Positions 17,575 to 26,995 of a stretch of DNA of 64,000 nucleotides are shown piece after piece (within the stretch, counting starts at the first letter, position 1; each line of letters starts with the position of its first letter). The translations under genes and the position numbers were made by a program. Below the pieces are notes generated by a model that was not told where the DNA came from, ran no database searches, and worked only from the letters and a program-made list of their open reading frames with translations. The DNA comes from CBDDHT01 sp965227905 (GTDB lineage Bacteria; Pseudomonadota; Alphaproteobacteria; Rhizobiales; Methyloligellaceae). The DNA lies in assembly GCA_965227905.1 (NCBI GenBank), contig OZ245780.1, positions 5,332,001 through 5,396,000 of the forward strand. Direction: 5' to 3'.

Positions 17575-18813
17575 TCACACATCCCGGCGGAAGTGCTTCG
17601 AGAGCTTGAGCCCTTGCGCCTGATAGTGCGAACCGATGCCGGCGCCATAAAGGGTTTCGGGGCGATCCGTCAGACGCTCATAGGCAAGCCTGCCGATGAT
17701 CTGACCGTCTTCCAGGATGAAGGGAACCTCGTAGCTGCGAACCTCGAGGACGGCCCGGCTCCCGGCACCACCCGTTTCGTGGTGACCGAAACCCGGATCG
17801 AAAAAGCCCGCATAGTGAACCCGAAACTCGCCCATCATGGTGTCGATCGGGACCATCTCGGCGGAAAAATCCGGCGGGACATGGACCGCTTCCTTTGAGG
17901 CCAGGATGTAGAATTCGTTCGGGTCCAGGACGAGCCGGCCGTCCGGGTCTGCGGCCACCCGCTCCCAGAAACGCGCCGGGTCGTAGCCATCCACATTGTC
18001 GACGTCGATGATGTCGGTGTGATGCCGCGCCCGGTATCCGACAAATCCGAAGGCATCGCTATCCAGACCGACGCGGATCTGCAGACCGTCGCGGATACTC
18101 GCCTCGCTGTTCGCGACCAACTGCTGATCGGCATGCAGATCCCGCAACTGGCGGTCGGTCAGACGAAAATTCTTGTTCACGTCCTGCATCGAGTTCCGAC
18201 GCCGGAACCGCAGCTGATTGAGGCGCGAGCCTTTGCGCACACGGATCGAAAAGGTTCTCGGCGAGATCTCCACATAGAGCGGGCCCTTGTAACCGGCCGG
18301 CACGCTGTCGAAGATCTCCGCATTGTCGGTAATGACGCGGGTAAACACGTCGAGCCGTCCCGTCGAGCTTTTTGGGTTCGCAACGCCCGCGATCGACTCG
18401 GGCAAATTGAGCGCTTCCTGCAGTTCGACCAGATAGACGCAATTGCGCTCCAGCACGGCGCCATCGTCCAGCGAGATGACATGCTGCTCGAGCACGTCCA
18501 GCTTGTCGCGCACCGTGTGTCCCTTGCCCGGCAGAAAGCTTGCGCGCACACGGATGGCCTTGCTGCCAAGGCGAAGGTCTAGACTGGCGGGCTGGATCTG
18601 GTCCGACGTAAATGGCGCCATGTCGGAATAGACCTGCTTGCGCTCGGCCAGCACCCGGATCCACTGACTCGGGAGCACACCCGAATTCTGGCCAAGCGAC
18701 ACGGCATCACCAGGAGGTGAAGGCGTCACACCGAACGGATCGAGAAGTTGCGCGCGCGCGGGAGGCGTCATGGGACCGGACTCGTTTCTGCTGTTATCGC
18801 TGCGATCGGGCAT
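17575..18813 (-). CDS. dcd: 2'-deoxycytidine 5'-triphosphate deaminase, long alphaproteobacterial form
   Basis: Deaminates dCTP to dUTP for thymidylate synthesis. About 412 residues, twice the length of E. coli Dcd, because it contains two tandem dUTPase/Dcd folds. The first carries IQPASLDLRLG near 80 and GVANPKSSTGRLDV near 147. The second carries IRVGLDSDAFGFVGYRARHH near 246 and GFFDPGFGH near 341. This duplicated form is typical of alphaproteobacteria. The first ATG is 18813. A GTG at 18825 and an ATG at 18771 (MTPPARAQLL) are alternatives, and none has a clear ribosome-binding site. The gene is divergent from metZ. Confidence 0.9.
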   Translation of the reverse strand: MPDRSDNSRNESGPMTPPARAQLLDPFGVTPSPPGDAVSLGQNSGVLPSQWIRVLAERKQVYSDMAPFTSDQIQPASLDLRLGSKAIRVRASFLPGKGHTVRDKLDVLEQHVISLDDGAVLERNCVYLVELQEALNLPESIAGVANPKSSTGRLDVFTRVITDNAEIFDSVPAGYKGPLYVEISPRTFSIRVRKGSRLNQLRFRRRNSMQDVNKNFRLTDRQLRDLHADQQLVANSEASIRDGLQIRVGLDSDAFGFVGYRARHHTDIIDVDNVDGYDPARFWERVAADPDGRLVLDPNEFYILASKEAVHVPPDFSAEMVPIDTMMGEFRVHYAGFFDPGFGHHETGGAGSRAVLEVRSYEVPFILEDGQIIGRLAYERLTDRPETLYGAGIGSHYQAQGLKLSKHFRRDV

Positions 18814-18992
18814 TGTGCACGGCACTCACAAAGAGACAATGATTTCAGTCTGTTACTCGGCGAAATTCGACAGGATATCCACAATCTATCGACAGCTTTC
18901 GACCATATTAGCCACGCCACGGATCGCGTTTTCCTATCACGTTATCAAACGGTTCGCCTGTTTCCACACAGTCACTTCCACCGACATTCATC

Positions 18993-19021
18993 TTGACGCC
19001 AACCACCGATCGAGACTATCA
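18993..19021 (+). promoter_or_regulatory. Putative sigma-70-type promoter of metZ
   Basis: TTGACG (18993-18998) and CTATCA (19016-19021) are separated by exactly 17 bases and sit immediately upstream of the SAM-II aptamer. Transcription would start near 19028, so the leader would begin with the riboswitch. Confidence 0.6.
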
Positions 19022-19030
19022 CTTGCGCAT

Positions 19031-19088
19031 TCGTGGTGATTTGGCCGGCCGGCTTGCAGCCACGTTAAACAACTCGCTAAAAGGCCGA
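19031..19088 (+). ncRNA. SAM-II riboswitch (metA RNA motif) of metZ
   Basis: The sequence carries the compact SAM-II layout. GTGG/CCAC forms P1 around GTGATTTGG...CTTGCAG, then come the conserved ACGTTAAA and GCTAAAAGG segments. The 3' GGCCG can pair with CGGCC in the P1 loop to make the pseudoknot. SAM-II riboswitches bind S-adenosylmethionine and turn off methionine synthesis genes in alphaproteobacteria. Here the aptamer is followed at once by a terminator and then the metZ start. Confidence 0.9.
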
Positions 19089-19094
19089 TTCGCG

Positions 19095-19135
19095 AAAACC
19101 CGGAGGGGCGCATCGGCCCGGCTGGGTTTTTTTTT
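19095..19135 (+). terminator. Rho-independent attenuator controlled by the SAM-II riboswitch
   Basis: AAAACCC (19095) pairs with GGGTTTT (19124), with an inner GGGC/GCCC helix, followed by nine consecutive T. It lies between the aptamer and the metZ ribosome-binding site, so termination would silence metZ. Confidence 0.85.
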
Positions 19136-19160
19136 ATGCGAATTCGAGGACATAAATCTC

Positions 19161-20372
19161 ATGGTCGCATTAGCAGATCACGACGCCCTGGAAACCGAGT
19201 GGCAACCCGCCACGCGATTGGTCCACGGCGGCACCCTCAGAAGCCCGTTCGGTGAAACATCCGAAGCGCTCTATCTCAATTCCGGCTTTGTCTACGAGAC
19301 GGCAGAGGAGGCCGAGGCACGGTTCAAGGGCGATGCGGAGGGCTATGTCTACAGCCGCTACGCCAACCCGACCGTCTCCATGTTCGAGGAGCGCATCCGC
19401 AGCCTTGAGGGCGCGGAAGCCGCGCGCGCCACGTCCACCGGAATGGCCGCGGTCTCCGCCGCCATGCTCTCGCAGTTGAATGCCGGTGATCACGTTGTTG
19501 CAGGGCGCGCCCTGTTCGGCAGCTGCCGCTATATCGTCGAAGATCTGCTCCCGCGTTTCGGCGTCGACTCCACGCTGGTCGACGGGCGCGACCTGGACGC
19601 CTGGCAGGCCGCTGTCCGGCCGAACACCAAGGTCTTCTTCTTCGAGACACCGACCAATCCGACACTTGAGCTGGTTGATATCAAAGGCGTTTCCGATATC
19701 GCCCATAATGCTGGTGCGGTTGTGGTCGTCGACAATGTCTTTGCGACACCCTTGCTCCAGAGCCCGATGCAGCATGGCGCGGATATCGTCTGCTATTCGG
19801 CAACGAAACATATTGACGGTCAAGGGCGGTGCCTCGGGGGTGTGGTGCTTGGTCCACAGGAATTCGTCGAGGAAAAACTGCACGACTATCTCAAGCATAC
19901 GGGGCCATCCATGAGCCCGTTCAATGCCTGGGTCTTGCTGAAAGGTCTTGAAACCCTTGCAATTCGCGTCGAACGGCATGCAACGTCCGCCGAGACGGTC
20001 GCGGAGTTCCTGATAGCGCGGCCAGAGGTCGCACGCGTGCGGTATCCGGGGCATCCCTCGCATCCTCAACATGCTGTTGCAAAAGCACAAATGAGGGGTG
20101 GCGGGCCGCTGGTCTCCTTCAACCTCAAGGGCGACAAGACCCAGGCTTTTACATTCCTGAACGCCCTGGAAGTGGTGAAAATCTCCAACAATCTTGGGGA
20201 CGCAAAGAGTCTGATCACCCATCCGGCGACGACCACGCACCAGCGTCTGGAGCCCGACGCCCGGGCCGAACTCGGCATCGGGGAGACAACAATGCGCCTA
20301 TCCGTCGGTCTCGAGGATGTTGCCGATCTTCTCGCGGATATTGACCAGGCTCTCACCAGCTCTAATATCTGA
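19161..20372 (+). CDS. metZ: O-succinylhomoserine sulfhydrylase
   Basis: A PLP enzyme that turns O-succinylhomoserine and sulfide into homocysteine in methionine synthesis. The 403 residues fit the family. PLP lysine is seen in SATKHIDGQGRCLGG near residue 215, ATSTGMAAVSAAML near 93 and YSRYANPTVSMFEER near 64. ATG 19161 has GAGGA ten bases upstream. An apparent longer frame from 18993 is rejected because it would run through the promoter, riboswitch and attenuator. apaG and trkH follow on the same strand. Expression should fall when SAM is plentiful. Confidence 0.95.
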   Translation: MVALADHDALETEWQPATRLVHGGTLRSPFGETSEALYLNSGFVYETAEEAEARFKGDAEGYVYSRYANPTVSMFEERIRSLEGAEAARATSTGMAAVSAAMLSQLNAGDHVVAGRALFGSCRYIVEDLLPRFGVDSTLVDGRDLDAWQAAVRPNTKVFFFETPTNPTLELVDIKGVSDIAHNAGAVVVVDNVFATPLLQSPMQHGADIVCYSATKHIDGQGRCLGGVVLGPQEFVEEKLHDYLKHTGPSMSPFNAWVLLKGLETLAIRVERHATSAETVAEFLIARPEVARVRYPGHPSHPQHAVAKAQMRGGGPLVSFNLKGDKTQAFTFLNALEVVKISNNLGDAKSLITHPATTTHQRLEPDARAELGIGETTMRLSVGLEDVADLLADIDQALTSSNI

Positions 20373-20422
20373 CCGCCCGACGTCAAGCGGCGGAACGGCG
20401 AGACAAATTGAGAGGTCAGGCC

Positions 20423-20815
20423 ATGTATCACGCAACAACGCATGAAATTCGCGTATCGGTCGAAACGACGTTCATCGACGAGCGCTCCGCGCCCGAGGAC
20501 TCTCAATATTTCTGGGCCTACACCGTCGAAATCGCGAATCTGGGCGAAGAAAGCGTCCAGTTGCGCTCGCGTCATTGGCGGATTACCGATTCTCTGGGCC
20601 AGACACAGGAAGTCCAGGGCGCCGGGGTTGTCGGGCAGGAGCCCGTGATCGAGCCCGGCGACACGTTCAGCTATACCAGCGGCACGCCGCTGAATACGTC
20701 GTCCGGTATCATGATGGGATCCTATGGAATGGAGGGCCCGAACGGCGAACCCTTCGACGTTGAGATCCCTGCCTTTTCCCTTGATTGCCCTCATGTGGCA
20801 CAAGTCCTGAACTGA
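20423..20815 (+). CDS. apaG: ApaG protein
   Basis: A 130-residue protein of the ApaG/DUF525 family, an immunoglobulin-like beta-sandwich. Family marks are FIDERSAPEDSQYFWAYTVEI near 16-36, the glycine loop VVGQEPVIEPG near 73-83 and YTSGTPLNTSSGIM near 87-100. It has been linked to Co2+/Mg2+ homeostasis and Ap4A levels, with no settled mechanism. ATG 20423 follows GAGAGG at about eight bases; a TTG at 20408 is less likely. It is 50 bases downstream of metZ and probably read through from it. Confidence 0.93.
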   Translation: MYHATTHEIRVSVETTFIDERSAPEDSQYFWAYTVEIANLGEESVQLRSRHWRITDSLGQTQEVQGAGVVGQEPVIEPGDTFSYTSGTPLNTSSGIMMGSYGMEGPNGEPFDVEIPAFSLDCPHVAQVLN

Positions 20816-20872
20816 TTCCGCTCTATAGCCAAGGCGCTCTGCGTTGAGACAGCCCGAAAGATATCCGAAGCG

Positions 20873-22321
20873 ATGATGGACCTGCGGCCGGTGCTTTTGG
20901 TCGTCGGCGTGTTCGTCTCCACACTCGGCTGCACGATGCTGATTCCGGCGCTCTACGATCTTGCGGTCGGAAACGAAGACTGGCTGATCTTCACAGTGTC
21001 CGCCATGGTGACTTTGTTCTTCGGAACGAGCCTCGCCTTTGCCAACCGCGGAAGCACGGACCAGTTCAGCGTGAAGCAGGCCTTTCTGCTGACGAACCTG
21101 TCATGGCTTGCTCTGACCGCCTTCGGCGCTCTGCCCTTCGTCTGGTCGGCTCTGCAGCTCAGCTACACGGACGCCTTCTTCGAGGCGATGTCCGGAATTA
21201 CTACCACTGGCGCCACAGTCATCGGCAATCTCCGCGAGGCGCCACCTGGCGTTCTCCTCTGGCGCGGCCTCCTGCAATGGCTTGGCGGCCTCGGCATCAT
21301 CGTCATGGCGATCTCGATCCTGCCGTTGCTGCAGGTCGGCGGCATGCAGCTCTTCCGCGTCGAAGGCTTCGAGGCCGAAGGCCGATTGCGGCCGCGGGCG
21401 ACGGAACTGGCCGGCTCACTCACCCTCGTCTATCTCGCCTTCACAGTCATCTGCGCCGCCTCCTATTCGATCGCCGGCATGTCGACCTTCGATGCGGTTG
21501 TCCACTCCATGACGACCATCGCGACAGGTGGCTTCTCGAACCATGACGCCTCGATCGCTTTTTTTGCCAGTCCGACGATCGAGGTCCTCGCTACGATCTT
21601 CATGATCGCCGGGAGTCTGCCGTTTGTGCTCTATTTCCGCGCATTCAAGGGCGTCCACAGCCCCCTCTTCGCCGATAGTCAGGTTCGCTGGTTCTTCGGT
21701 TCGCTCCTGATCTTCTGCGTTGCCGCTTTCTTCGCCTATCAGACCGCACAGCCGGAACCACTCGGGCCGCGTCTCATCACCATTGCCTTCAATGTTACCT
21801 CGATCATGACCGGAACCGGTTATGCGACCACCGCCTATGACAATTGGAGCTCTATGGCGATGATGCTGTTCTTCATCATGATGTTTGTCGGCGGCTGCTC
21901 CGGCTCCACATCCTGCGGCATAAAAATCTTTCGTTTCCAGATCATCTTCGAGCTTATCCGCTGCCGCGTGCAGGCGATGATCTACCCGAACGGTGTCTTC
22001 ATCGAGCGCTATAACGGGGCGCCCGTTCCGGACAAAGTCACCAGTGCAGTCATGGGCTTCTTTCTGGCGTTCCTCATGTTCTTCATGGCGCTTGCCGGTT
22101 TCCTCGGGCTTCTCGGCCTCGACCAGGTGACGGCGCTTTCAGCAGCCGCCTCTGCGGTTGCCAATGTCGGTCCGGGCCTCGGACCGGTTGTCGGACCCGT
22201 CGGCAATTATGCCGACCTTCCCGGCGCCGCGAAGTGGGCGCTCTCATTCGGCATGCTCGTCGGGCGGCTCGAGATCTTTACAGTCCTCGTTCTCCTCACA
22301 CCGGCCTTCTGGCGCGCCTAA
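20873..22321 (+). CDS. trkH: Trk-type potassium uptake protein TrkH
   Basis: The K+-translocating subunit of the Trk system. It has 482 residues with about ten membrane segments and four pore repeats. The selectivity-filter turns are visible as MSGITTTGATVIG near 106, MTTIATGGFSN near 213, ITSIMTGTGYAT-like (SIMTGTGYATTAYD) near 310 and ANVGPGLGPV near 430. It needs the cytosolic NAD-binding partner TrkA, which is not in this window. The last four bases overlap the convergent RND permease gene. Confidence 0.95.
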   Translation: MMDLRPVLLVVGVFVSTLGCTMLIPALYDLAVGNEDWLIFTVSAMVTLFFGTSLAFANRGSTDQFSVKQAFLLTNLSWLALTAFGALPFVWSALQLSYTDAFFEAMSGITTTGATVIGNLREAPPGVLLWRGLLQWLGGLGIIVMAISILPLLQVGGMQLFRVEGFEAEGRLRPRATELAGSLTLVYLAFTVICAASYSIAGMSTFDAVVHSMTTIATGGFSNHDASIAFFASPTIEVLATIFMIAGSLPFVLYFRAFKGVHSPLFADSQVRWFFGSLLIFCVAAFFAYQTAQPEPLGPRLITIAFNVTSIMTGTGYATTAYDNWSSMAMMLFFIMMFVGGCSGSTSCGIKIFRFQIIFELIRCRVQAMIYPNGVFIERYNGAPVPDKVTSAVMGFFLAFLMFFMALAGFLGLLGLDQVTALSAAASAVANVGPGLGPVVGPVGNYADLPGAAKWALSFGMLVGRLEIFTVLVLLTPAFWRA

Positions 22322-25300
22322 CTCGGTGCGACATTGCCCGACCCAATTCCGAGCCGGAACAGCAGGCCCCTGAAGGCGCGGCCGATGTCGCCGCCGATGC
22401 CGATCAGGCTTGGCACGAGGACCAGCACCAGCACGGTTGCGGCCGCGAGGCCGAAAACCAGCGTGATCGCCATCGGCAACAGGAACTGCGCCTGACGGCT
22501 GGTTTCGAACAAAAGCGGAAGTAGACCGCCGATTGTCGTCAGCGATGTCAGCAACACCGCGCGGAAGCGATCTTCCGATGCGCCGACGGCCGCCTCTGCG
22601 AGCGTGTTCCCTTTTTTCAGCCGTTCTCCGACCTGACTGACCAGAATGATCGAGTCGTTGACCAGAATGCCGGACAAGCCCAGGAGGCCGATCATGCTGA
22701 TGATCGTGAGATTAAAGCCCATCACCATATGGCCGAGGATCGCGCCGACGATACCGAAGGGAATGATCGCCATGACGGCGAACGGCCTGGCATAGCTCTC
22801 GAAGACCCAGGCCAGAATGATATAGATGAGGGTGAGCGTCATAAGCCCGCCGAGCTTGAGATCGGCGAAGGACTCGGCGCGCTCTTCCGCACGACCCTTG
22901 AATGCGTAGGTGAGATTGTATTTCTTCGCGAGTTCCGGCAGCACCTTGGCCTTCAGCCCCGCCAGAACGTCATCGAGCGAGGTGACCTCCGCATCGATAT
23001 TCCCGGTAATGGATACGGTTCTCAGACCATCCTTGCGTTGAATGATCGAGAAGCCCGCCTTCTCGCTCAGCGTCACGACTTCCGTCAGAGGCACGCGGAC
23101 ACCGCCCGGGCTCTTGAGGTAGATCTGCTTCAGGGCGTGCGGACCTGGAACTTCCTGAACGCGTTTGACGCGCACGGTGATTTCCTCGTCGCCGCGCGCG
23201 AAACGCGTCGCGATTGCGCCCTGGAAGGCATTGCGGATCTGCTGCCCGACCGATTGCGATGTGAATCCAAGCGCCGCCCCACGCTGCGTCACTTCGAGAA
23301 TAAGCTCGCGCCGCCCGAAGGGCAGGTCGTCCGTGACGGCACTCACGCCTGGGAACCGTGTCATGGCCTGGCTGAGCTCGATGGCCGCTGCCTTGAGTTC
23401 GGCAACCGGCGCGTCCTGCAACTGAACATCGAGATCGCGTCCCGGCGGACCCGCGCGCCGTCCGGTAATAGAGACCTTCTCGACACCGGGAATTGCAGGC
23501 AGGGCCTTGCGCCATGCGGCCATGATCTCTTTGGTCGGAATGCTCCGCACCTCGCTCGGGGAGAGCTGCACCTCGATCTGGCTGAGATTGTCGCCCTGCG
23601 CCCGGTTCGAGACGCCGAGCGTCGTGAAACTCGTTTCGATCAATCGTCCCTGGTTGCCGGCAAGAGATTTCTCGGCCTTGTCGAGCGCGGCTTCGATTTT
23701 GTCGAGCGCCTTGATCTGTTCAGCGCGCGGCGTACCGGCGCCAAATGTGACCGCCGCAGTCAGATTCTCCGACTCGGGCGATGGAAAGAACTGGAAGCCG
23801 ACCCGTCCGCCAGCGATTAACCCGAAGGCAAAGATCAGCGAAGCGAAGGTGAAAGCAACCGTCGTGTAGCGCCAGTTGTAAGCCGTTCGGACGAACCGGC
23901 GATAAGGCCCATCGCGAAACGTGTTGAGCATGCCGTCAAAACCCTGGCGGAACCGGCTCGGCTCTTTGCGACGTTTGCCGAACCCGTGGCGCAGATGGCC
24001 GGGCAGGATCAGGAAACACTCGATCAGACTGGCGATCAGGACGGCGAACACCACGAGCGGTATGGCGCTCATGACATCCCCGATCCTCCCGGAAATCAGA
24101 AAGATCGGCAGAAAGGCCGCCTGGGTCGTCAAAGTCGCCGCCATGACCGGTTTGAACATGGCACTCGCCCCGCGCTCGGCAGCGACAAGCCGCGAGTCGC
24201 CCGCGCTCTGCCGCGTGGCGGTATGCTCGCCCACCACGATGGCATCGTCGACGATAATGCCGAGCATCATGATGAGCGCGAACATGGAGATCATATTGAC
24301 GGTCTGACCGCTCGCCCACATGACCGCTAGCGTCGCCATGAGCGCAACCGGAATCCCGGCCGCGACCCAGAACGCGATCCGTGCATCGAGAAAAATGAAC
24401 AGGACGATGAGCACGATGATCAGGCCCTGCAGGCCGTTATTGACGAGAATCCCGAGCCGCTGTTCGACGAACTTGCCCGTCACATCGTATTTCTCGACGA
24501 TCAAGCCATCGGGCAGTGATTTCTTCGCCTCGGTCAGATGCCTGTCGAGCAACTCCATTGTCTTGAGCGTGTCAGCGGACAGTGCGCGCGAGACCTGTAG
24601 CCGGATCGCCTGAATGCCGCGCTGGCGTGCGATGGGCTGATCCCGGTCGAAGGCCGTCTTGACGTCGGCGATCTCGGACAGGCGGATCTTGTCCCCGTCG
24701 GTCTCGGCCATGATGGCGATATCGGACAGAGCCTCAGGCGTGCGCCGGTCCGACAGCGCCCGCAACTGCATCTCCACATCACCTTCGAGGATACCGGACG
24801 GCAGATCGCGGGTCTCGCTCTGCACGCGCCCTGCCACATCCTGCAAGGTCAGATCGAGCCGGCGAAGCTCATGCTCGCGAATGCGGATCCAGATTTCCTC
24901 GTCCCGGAAGCCGACAAAGTCGACCTTGTCGAGACCGGCCGCCAGAAGCCCGTCCCTAAGCCGCTTGGCGTGCGTCTTCAGAACTTCTTCGTCGAACGGA
25001 CCCGATACGGCAATCTTCGCGACCGGCTCGAAGAAGGTGATGCGCTTGATCTCAGGCTCTTCGGACCCCTCGGGCAGCGTCTGCACGGACGCGACGGCCT
25101 GCTCGATATCTGCCTGCGCCTTTTGAAGATCGGCGCCGGCATTGAATTCGATCGTAATGACGCCCGAGCCCTCGCGCGCGATGGCGGTGACCGTGTCGAC
25201 ATCGTCGAGGAAGCGGATCGACGGCTCGATGGCATCGAGAATATTCTCCTCGACATCCTCGGCGCTGGCACCGGGCCACGACACGGCGACCGTGATCATG

Positions 25301-25458
25301 GGCACTTCGATGGTCGGGAAGAACTGCGTGTTGAGCTGCTTGATACCGAACAGGCCAATCGCGATCATCGCCGCCATCAGCAGATTGGAGGCGGTCGGAT
25401 GGGTCACGAAGAGGCGGATCAGACCGCCCCTGCCCTGCATGTCGGACGATGTACTCAT
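22318..25458 (-). CDS. RND efflux transporter permease subunit (AcrB/HAE1 type)
   Basis: A 1046-residue inner-membrane trimeric pump, proton-driven. It begins RLFVTHPTASNLLMAAM and has the duplicated layout of six membrane helices plus a large periplasmic loop in each half. The TM4 proton-relay acidic pair is seen in MLGIIVDDAIVVGEHTATR, and the second half has GLLGLSGILVNDSIILVSQ. Its start overlaps the adaptor stop by four bases (ATGA), so the two are translationally coupled. No outer-membrane channel gene is adjacent, so a TolC-like protein from elsewhere is needed. Substrates unknown. Confidence 0.93.
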   Translation of the reverse strand: MSTSSDMQGRGGLIRLFVTHPTASNLLMAAMIAIGLFGIKQLNTQFFPTIEVPMITVAVSWPGASAEDVEENILDAIEPSIRFLDDVDTVTAIAREGSGVITIEFNAGADLQKAQADIEQAVASVQTLPEGSEEPEIKRITFFEPVAKIAVSGPFDEEVLKTHAKRLRDGLLAAGLDKVDFVGFRDEEIWIRIREHELRRLDLTLQDVAGRVQSETRDLPSGILEGDVEMQLRALSDRRTPEALSDIAIMAETDGDKIRLSEIADVKTAFDRDQPIARQRGIQAIRLQVSRALSADTLKTMELLDRHLTEAKKSLPDGLIVEKYDVTGKFVEQRLGILVNNGLQGLIIVLIVLFIFLDARIAFWVAAGIPVALMATLAVMWASGQTVNMISMFALIMMLGIIVDDAIVVGEHTATRQSAGDSRLVAAERGASAMFKPVMAATLTTQAAFLPIFLISGRIGDVMSAIPLVVFAVLIASLIECFLILPGHLRHGFGKRRKEPSRFRQGFDGMLNTFRDGPYRRFVRTAYNWRYTTVAFTFASLIFAFGLIAGGRVGFQFFPSPESENLTAAVTFGAGTPRAEQIKALDKIEAALDKAEKSLAGNQGRLIETSFTTLGVSNRAQGDNLSQIEVQLSPSEVRSIPTKEIMAAWRKALPAIPGVEKVSITGRRAGPPGRDLDVQLQDAPVAELKAAAIELSQAMTRFPGVSAVTDDLPFGRRELILEVTQRGAALGFTSQSVGQQIRNAFQGAIATRFARGDEEITVRVKRVQEVPGPHALKQIYLKSPGGVRVPLTEVVTLSEKAGFSIIQRKDGLRTVSITGNIDAEVTSLDDVLAGLKAKVLPELAKKYNLTYAFKGRAEERAESFADLKLGGLMTLTLIYIILAWVFESYARPFAVMAIIPFGIVGAILGHMVMGFNLTIISMIGLLGLSGILVNDSIILVSQVGERLKKGNTLAEAAVGASEDRFRAVLLTSLTTIGGLLPLLFETSRQAQFLLPMAITLVFGLAAATVLVLVLVPSLIGIGGDIGRAFRGLLFRLGIGSGNVAPS

Positions 25459-26768
25459 TTTTCCTGAACAGCGAGCCCGTCTCGCGCCATGGACAGGCGT
25501 GTCGTCAGCACACGCTCATCGGCGGCAATCGCGCCGCGCACCAGGACGTCCTGACCGGCTGCACCGACGAGTTCAACGGTTCGCTCCTTGAGCTTCCCGT
25601 CCTCAATCACAAAGACTTTGTTGTCGCCATAGAGGGACGTCTGCGGCAGGCGCGCGACCTTCTCATACTTCCGGTCGGGCAGAACGATCTCGACAAAGGC
25701 ACCGGCCCGAATGGGAACGGGCGACAGAGGATCGACAAGCCGGGCATAGACTTCGATCCCGCCTGTCTCGGACGAGATCTCGGCAGCGACGCGCTCGATC
25801 TTGCCTTCATAGGCGATGGGCGCATCGCCGACGCGCCAGAGAATCTGCACCGTGCGTCCGACCACCGTGCCGTGCTTGGCGACGATGCGGCCGAACTGGC
25901 GGTCCGACAAGGTGAAGCGCGCTTCGACCCAATTGCGGTCGGAGAGGGTCGCGACCTGATCGTTGACGCCGATCAACCGTCCCTGCTCGGCCTGCACGTT
26001 GCTCACATAGGCATCGAAGGGGGCGACGAGTTTGGTGTCGGCCAGGCCGCGCTCGGCCTGCCGGCGCTTCCAGTCGAGCTGCGAGATTGTCGCAACCTGC
26101 TGCTCGGCCTTAGCCTGCTGAATGGCAAGATTGTTGACCCGCATCTCGACGGTCTGCTCGCGTTCCGAGACGATCATGCGCCGGTCGTCGGTCACCTTCT
26201 TGGAGACCGTGCCGCGCTTCGCCAGGGGAATGGCGCGATCGAGATCCCGCTTGGAAATCCCGAGTTGTTCTTTCGCGCGGCGGAGCCCGTCCTGCTCGGA
26301 ATCGATCTGCGCTTCGATTTCCTTGTACCGGGCACGTGCCTCGGTCAGCTTCGCGCGCGCCTCTTCGAGCGCGCCTTCATATTCGAACGGATCGATCTTC
26401 AGAAGCAGATCGCCCTTCTTGACCTCGGCGCCGACCCGCAGGCCCGCGCCCGTTTCGACGACCTGTCCGCCGACCAGGGCGCGCAACTCGATCTTGCGGC
26501 CTGTCGCTGTCTGACCGAAGAGTTTCAGATCGGGCTCGAAATCGGAAAAAGCGACGGGGCTTGCCTGAACCGGCCAGATCTTGACCCGCTCCGCGCGTTG
26601 CGGCGGGGGCGGTTTCGATGCCTTCAGCCGGTCATAGGACACCGCGCCCGCGCCAAGCACGGCGAACGGCGCCAGAATTTTGGCAAACAGAACCAGCGCA
26701 CGGACGGCCCGTCCGGGCCGGCGGCCACTCGTCGCTTTTGCGTCTGTCTGCTCAGTCTGTTCTGTCAT
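25455..26768 (-). CDS. RND efflux periplasmic adaptor subunit
   Basis: A 437-residue membrane-fusion protein, first gene of the efflux operon. One N-terminal membrane anchor (about residues 24-44) is followed by a split lipoyl domain (LRALVGGQVVETGAGLRVGAEVKKGDLL), a long coiled-coil hairpin rich in E, K, R and Q (about 130-240), and the second lipoyl half (AERGLADTKLVAPFDAYV). A beta-barrel and a membrane-proximal domain complete it. It links the permease to an outer-membrane channel. No repressor gene is adjacent. Confidence 0.92.
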   Translation of the reverse strand: MTEQTEQTDAKATSGRRPGRAVRALVLFAKILAPFAVLGAGAVSYDRLKASKPPPPQRAERVKIWPVQASPVAFSDFEPDLKLFGQTATGRKIELRALVGGQVVETGAGLRVGAEVKKGDLLLKIDPFEYEGALEEARAKLTEARARYKEIEAQIDSEQDGLRRAKEQLGISKRDLDRAIPLAKRGTVSKKVTDDRRMIVSEREQTVEMRVNNLAIQQAKAEQQVATISQLDWKRRQAERGLADTKLVAPFDAYVSNVQAEQGRLIGVNDQVATLSDRNWVEARFTLSDRQFGRIVAKHGTVVGRTVQILWRVGDAPIAYEGKIERVAAEISSETGGIEVYARLVDPLSPVPIRAGAFVEIVLPDRKYEKVARLPQTSLYGDNKVFVIEDGKLKERTVELVGAAGQDVLVRGAIAADERVLTTRLSMARDGLAVQEK

Positions 26769-26995
26769 TTTCCGCTTTCACCCAGGCACGTCACTTATAC
26801 GGCCGAAGGGCCCGGTTCCGTCGCGGCAACCGTCCCAATCCGTGCACGGGATGCATCCTGATCGTACCAATTCCAACACAAATTCACGAATTTTGAATTG
26901 AAAAGCTGAACGCCGGTTGCTCTATGGAGACCGTCGCGCCCTTGCGGCTGCGGCCCTGCCGCGCCCGTTTTCACAGCAAAACACGGAAAATTGTC

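Noticed and set aside
18993..19160. N-terminal extension of metZ (56 extra codons)
   Set aside because: The stretch is a promoter, SAM-II aptamer and T9 attenuator; the ribosome-binding site and family N-terminus place the start at 19161.
19170..20240. 356-codon minus-strand frame
   Set aside because: Antisense to metZ.
25449..26861. 470-codon plus-strand frame
   Set aside because: It is antisense to the RND adaptor gene, which has clear domains; long mirror frames are common at this GC content.
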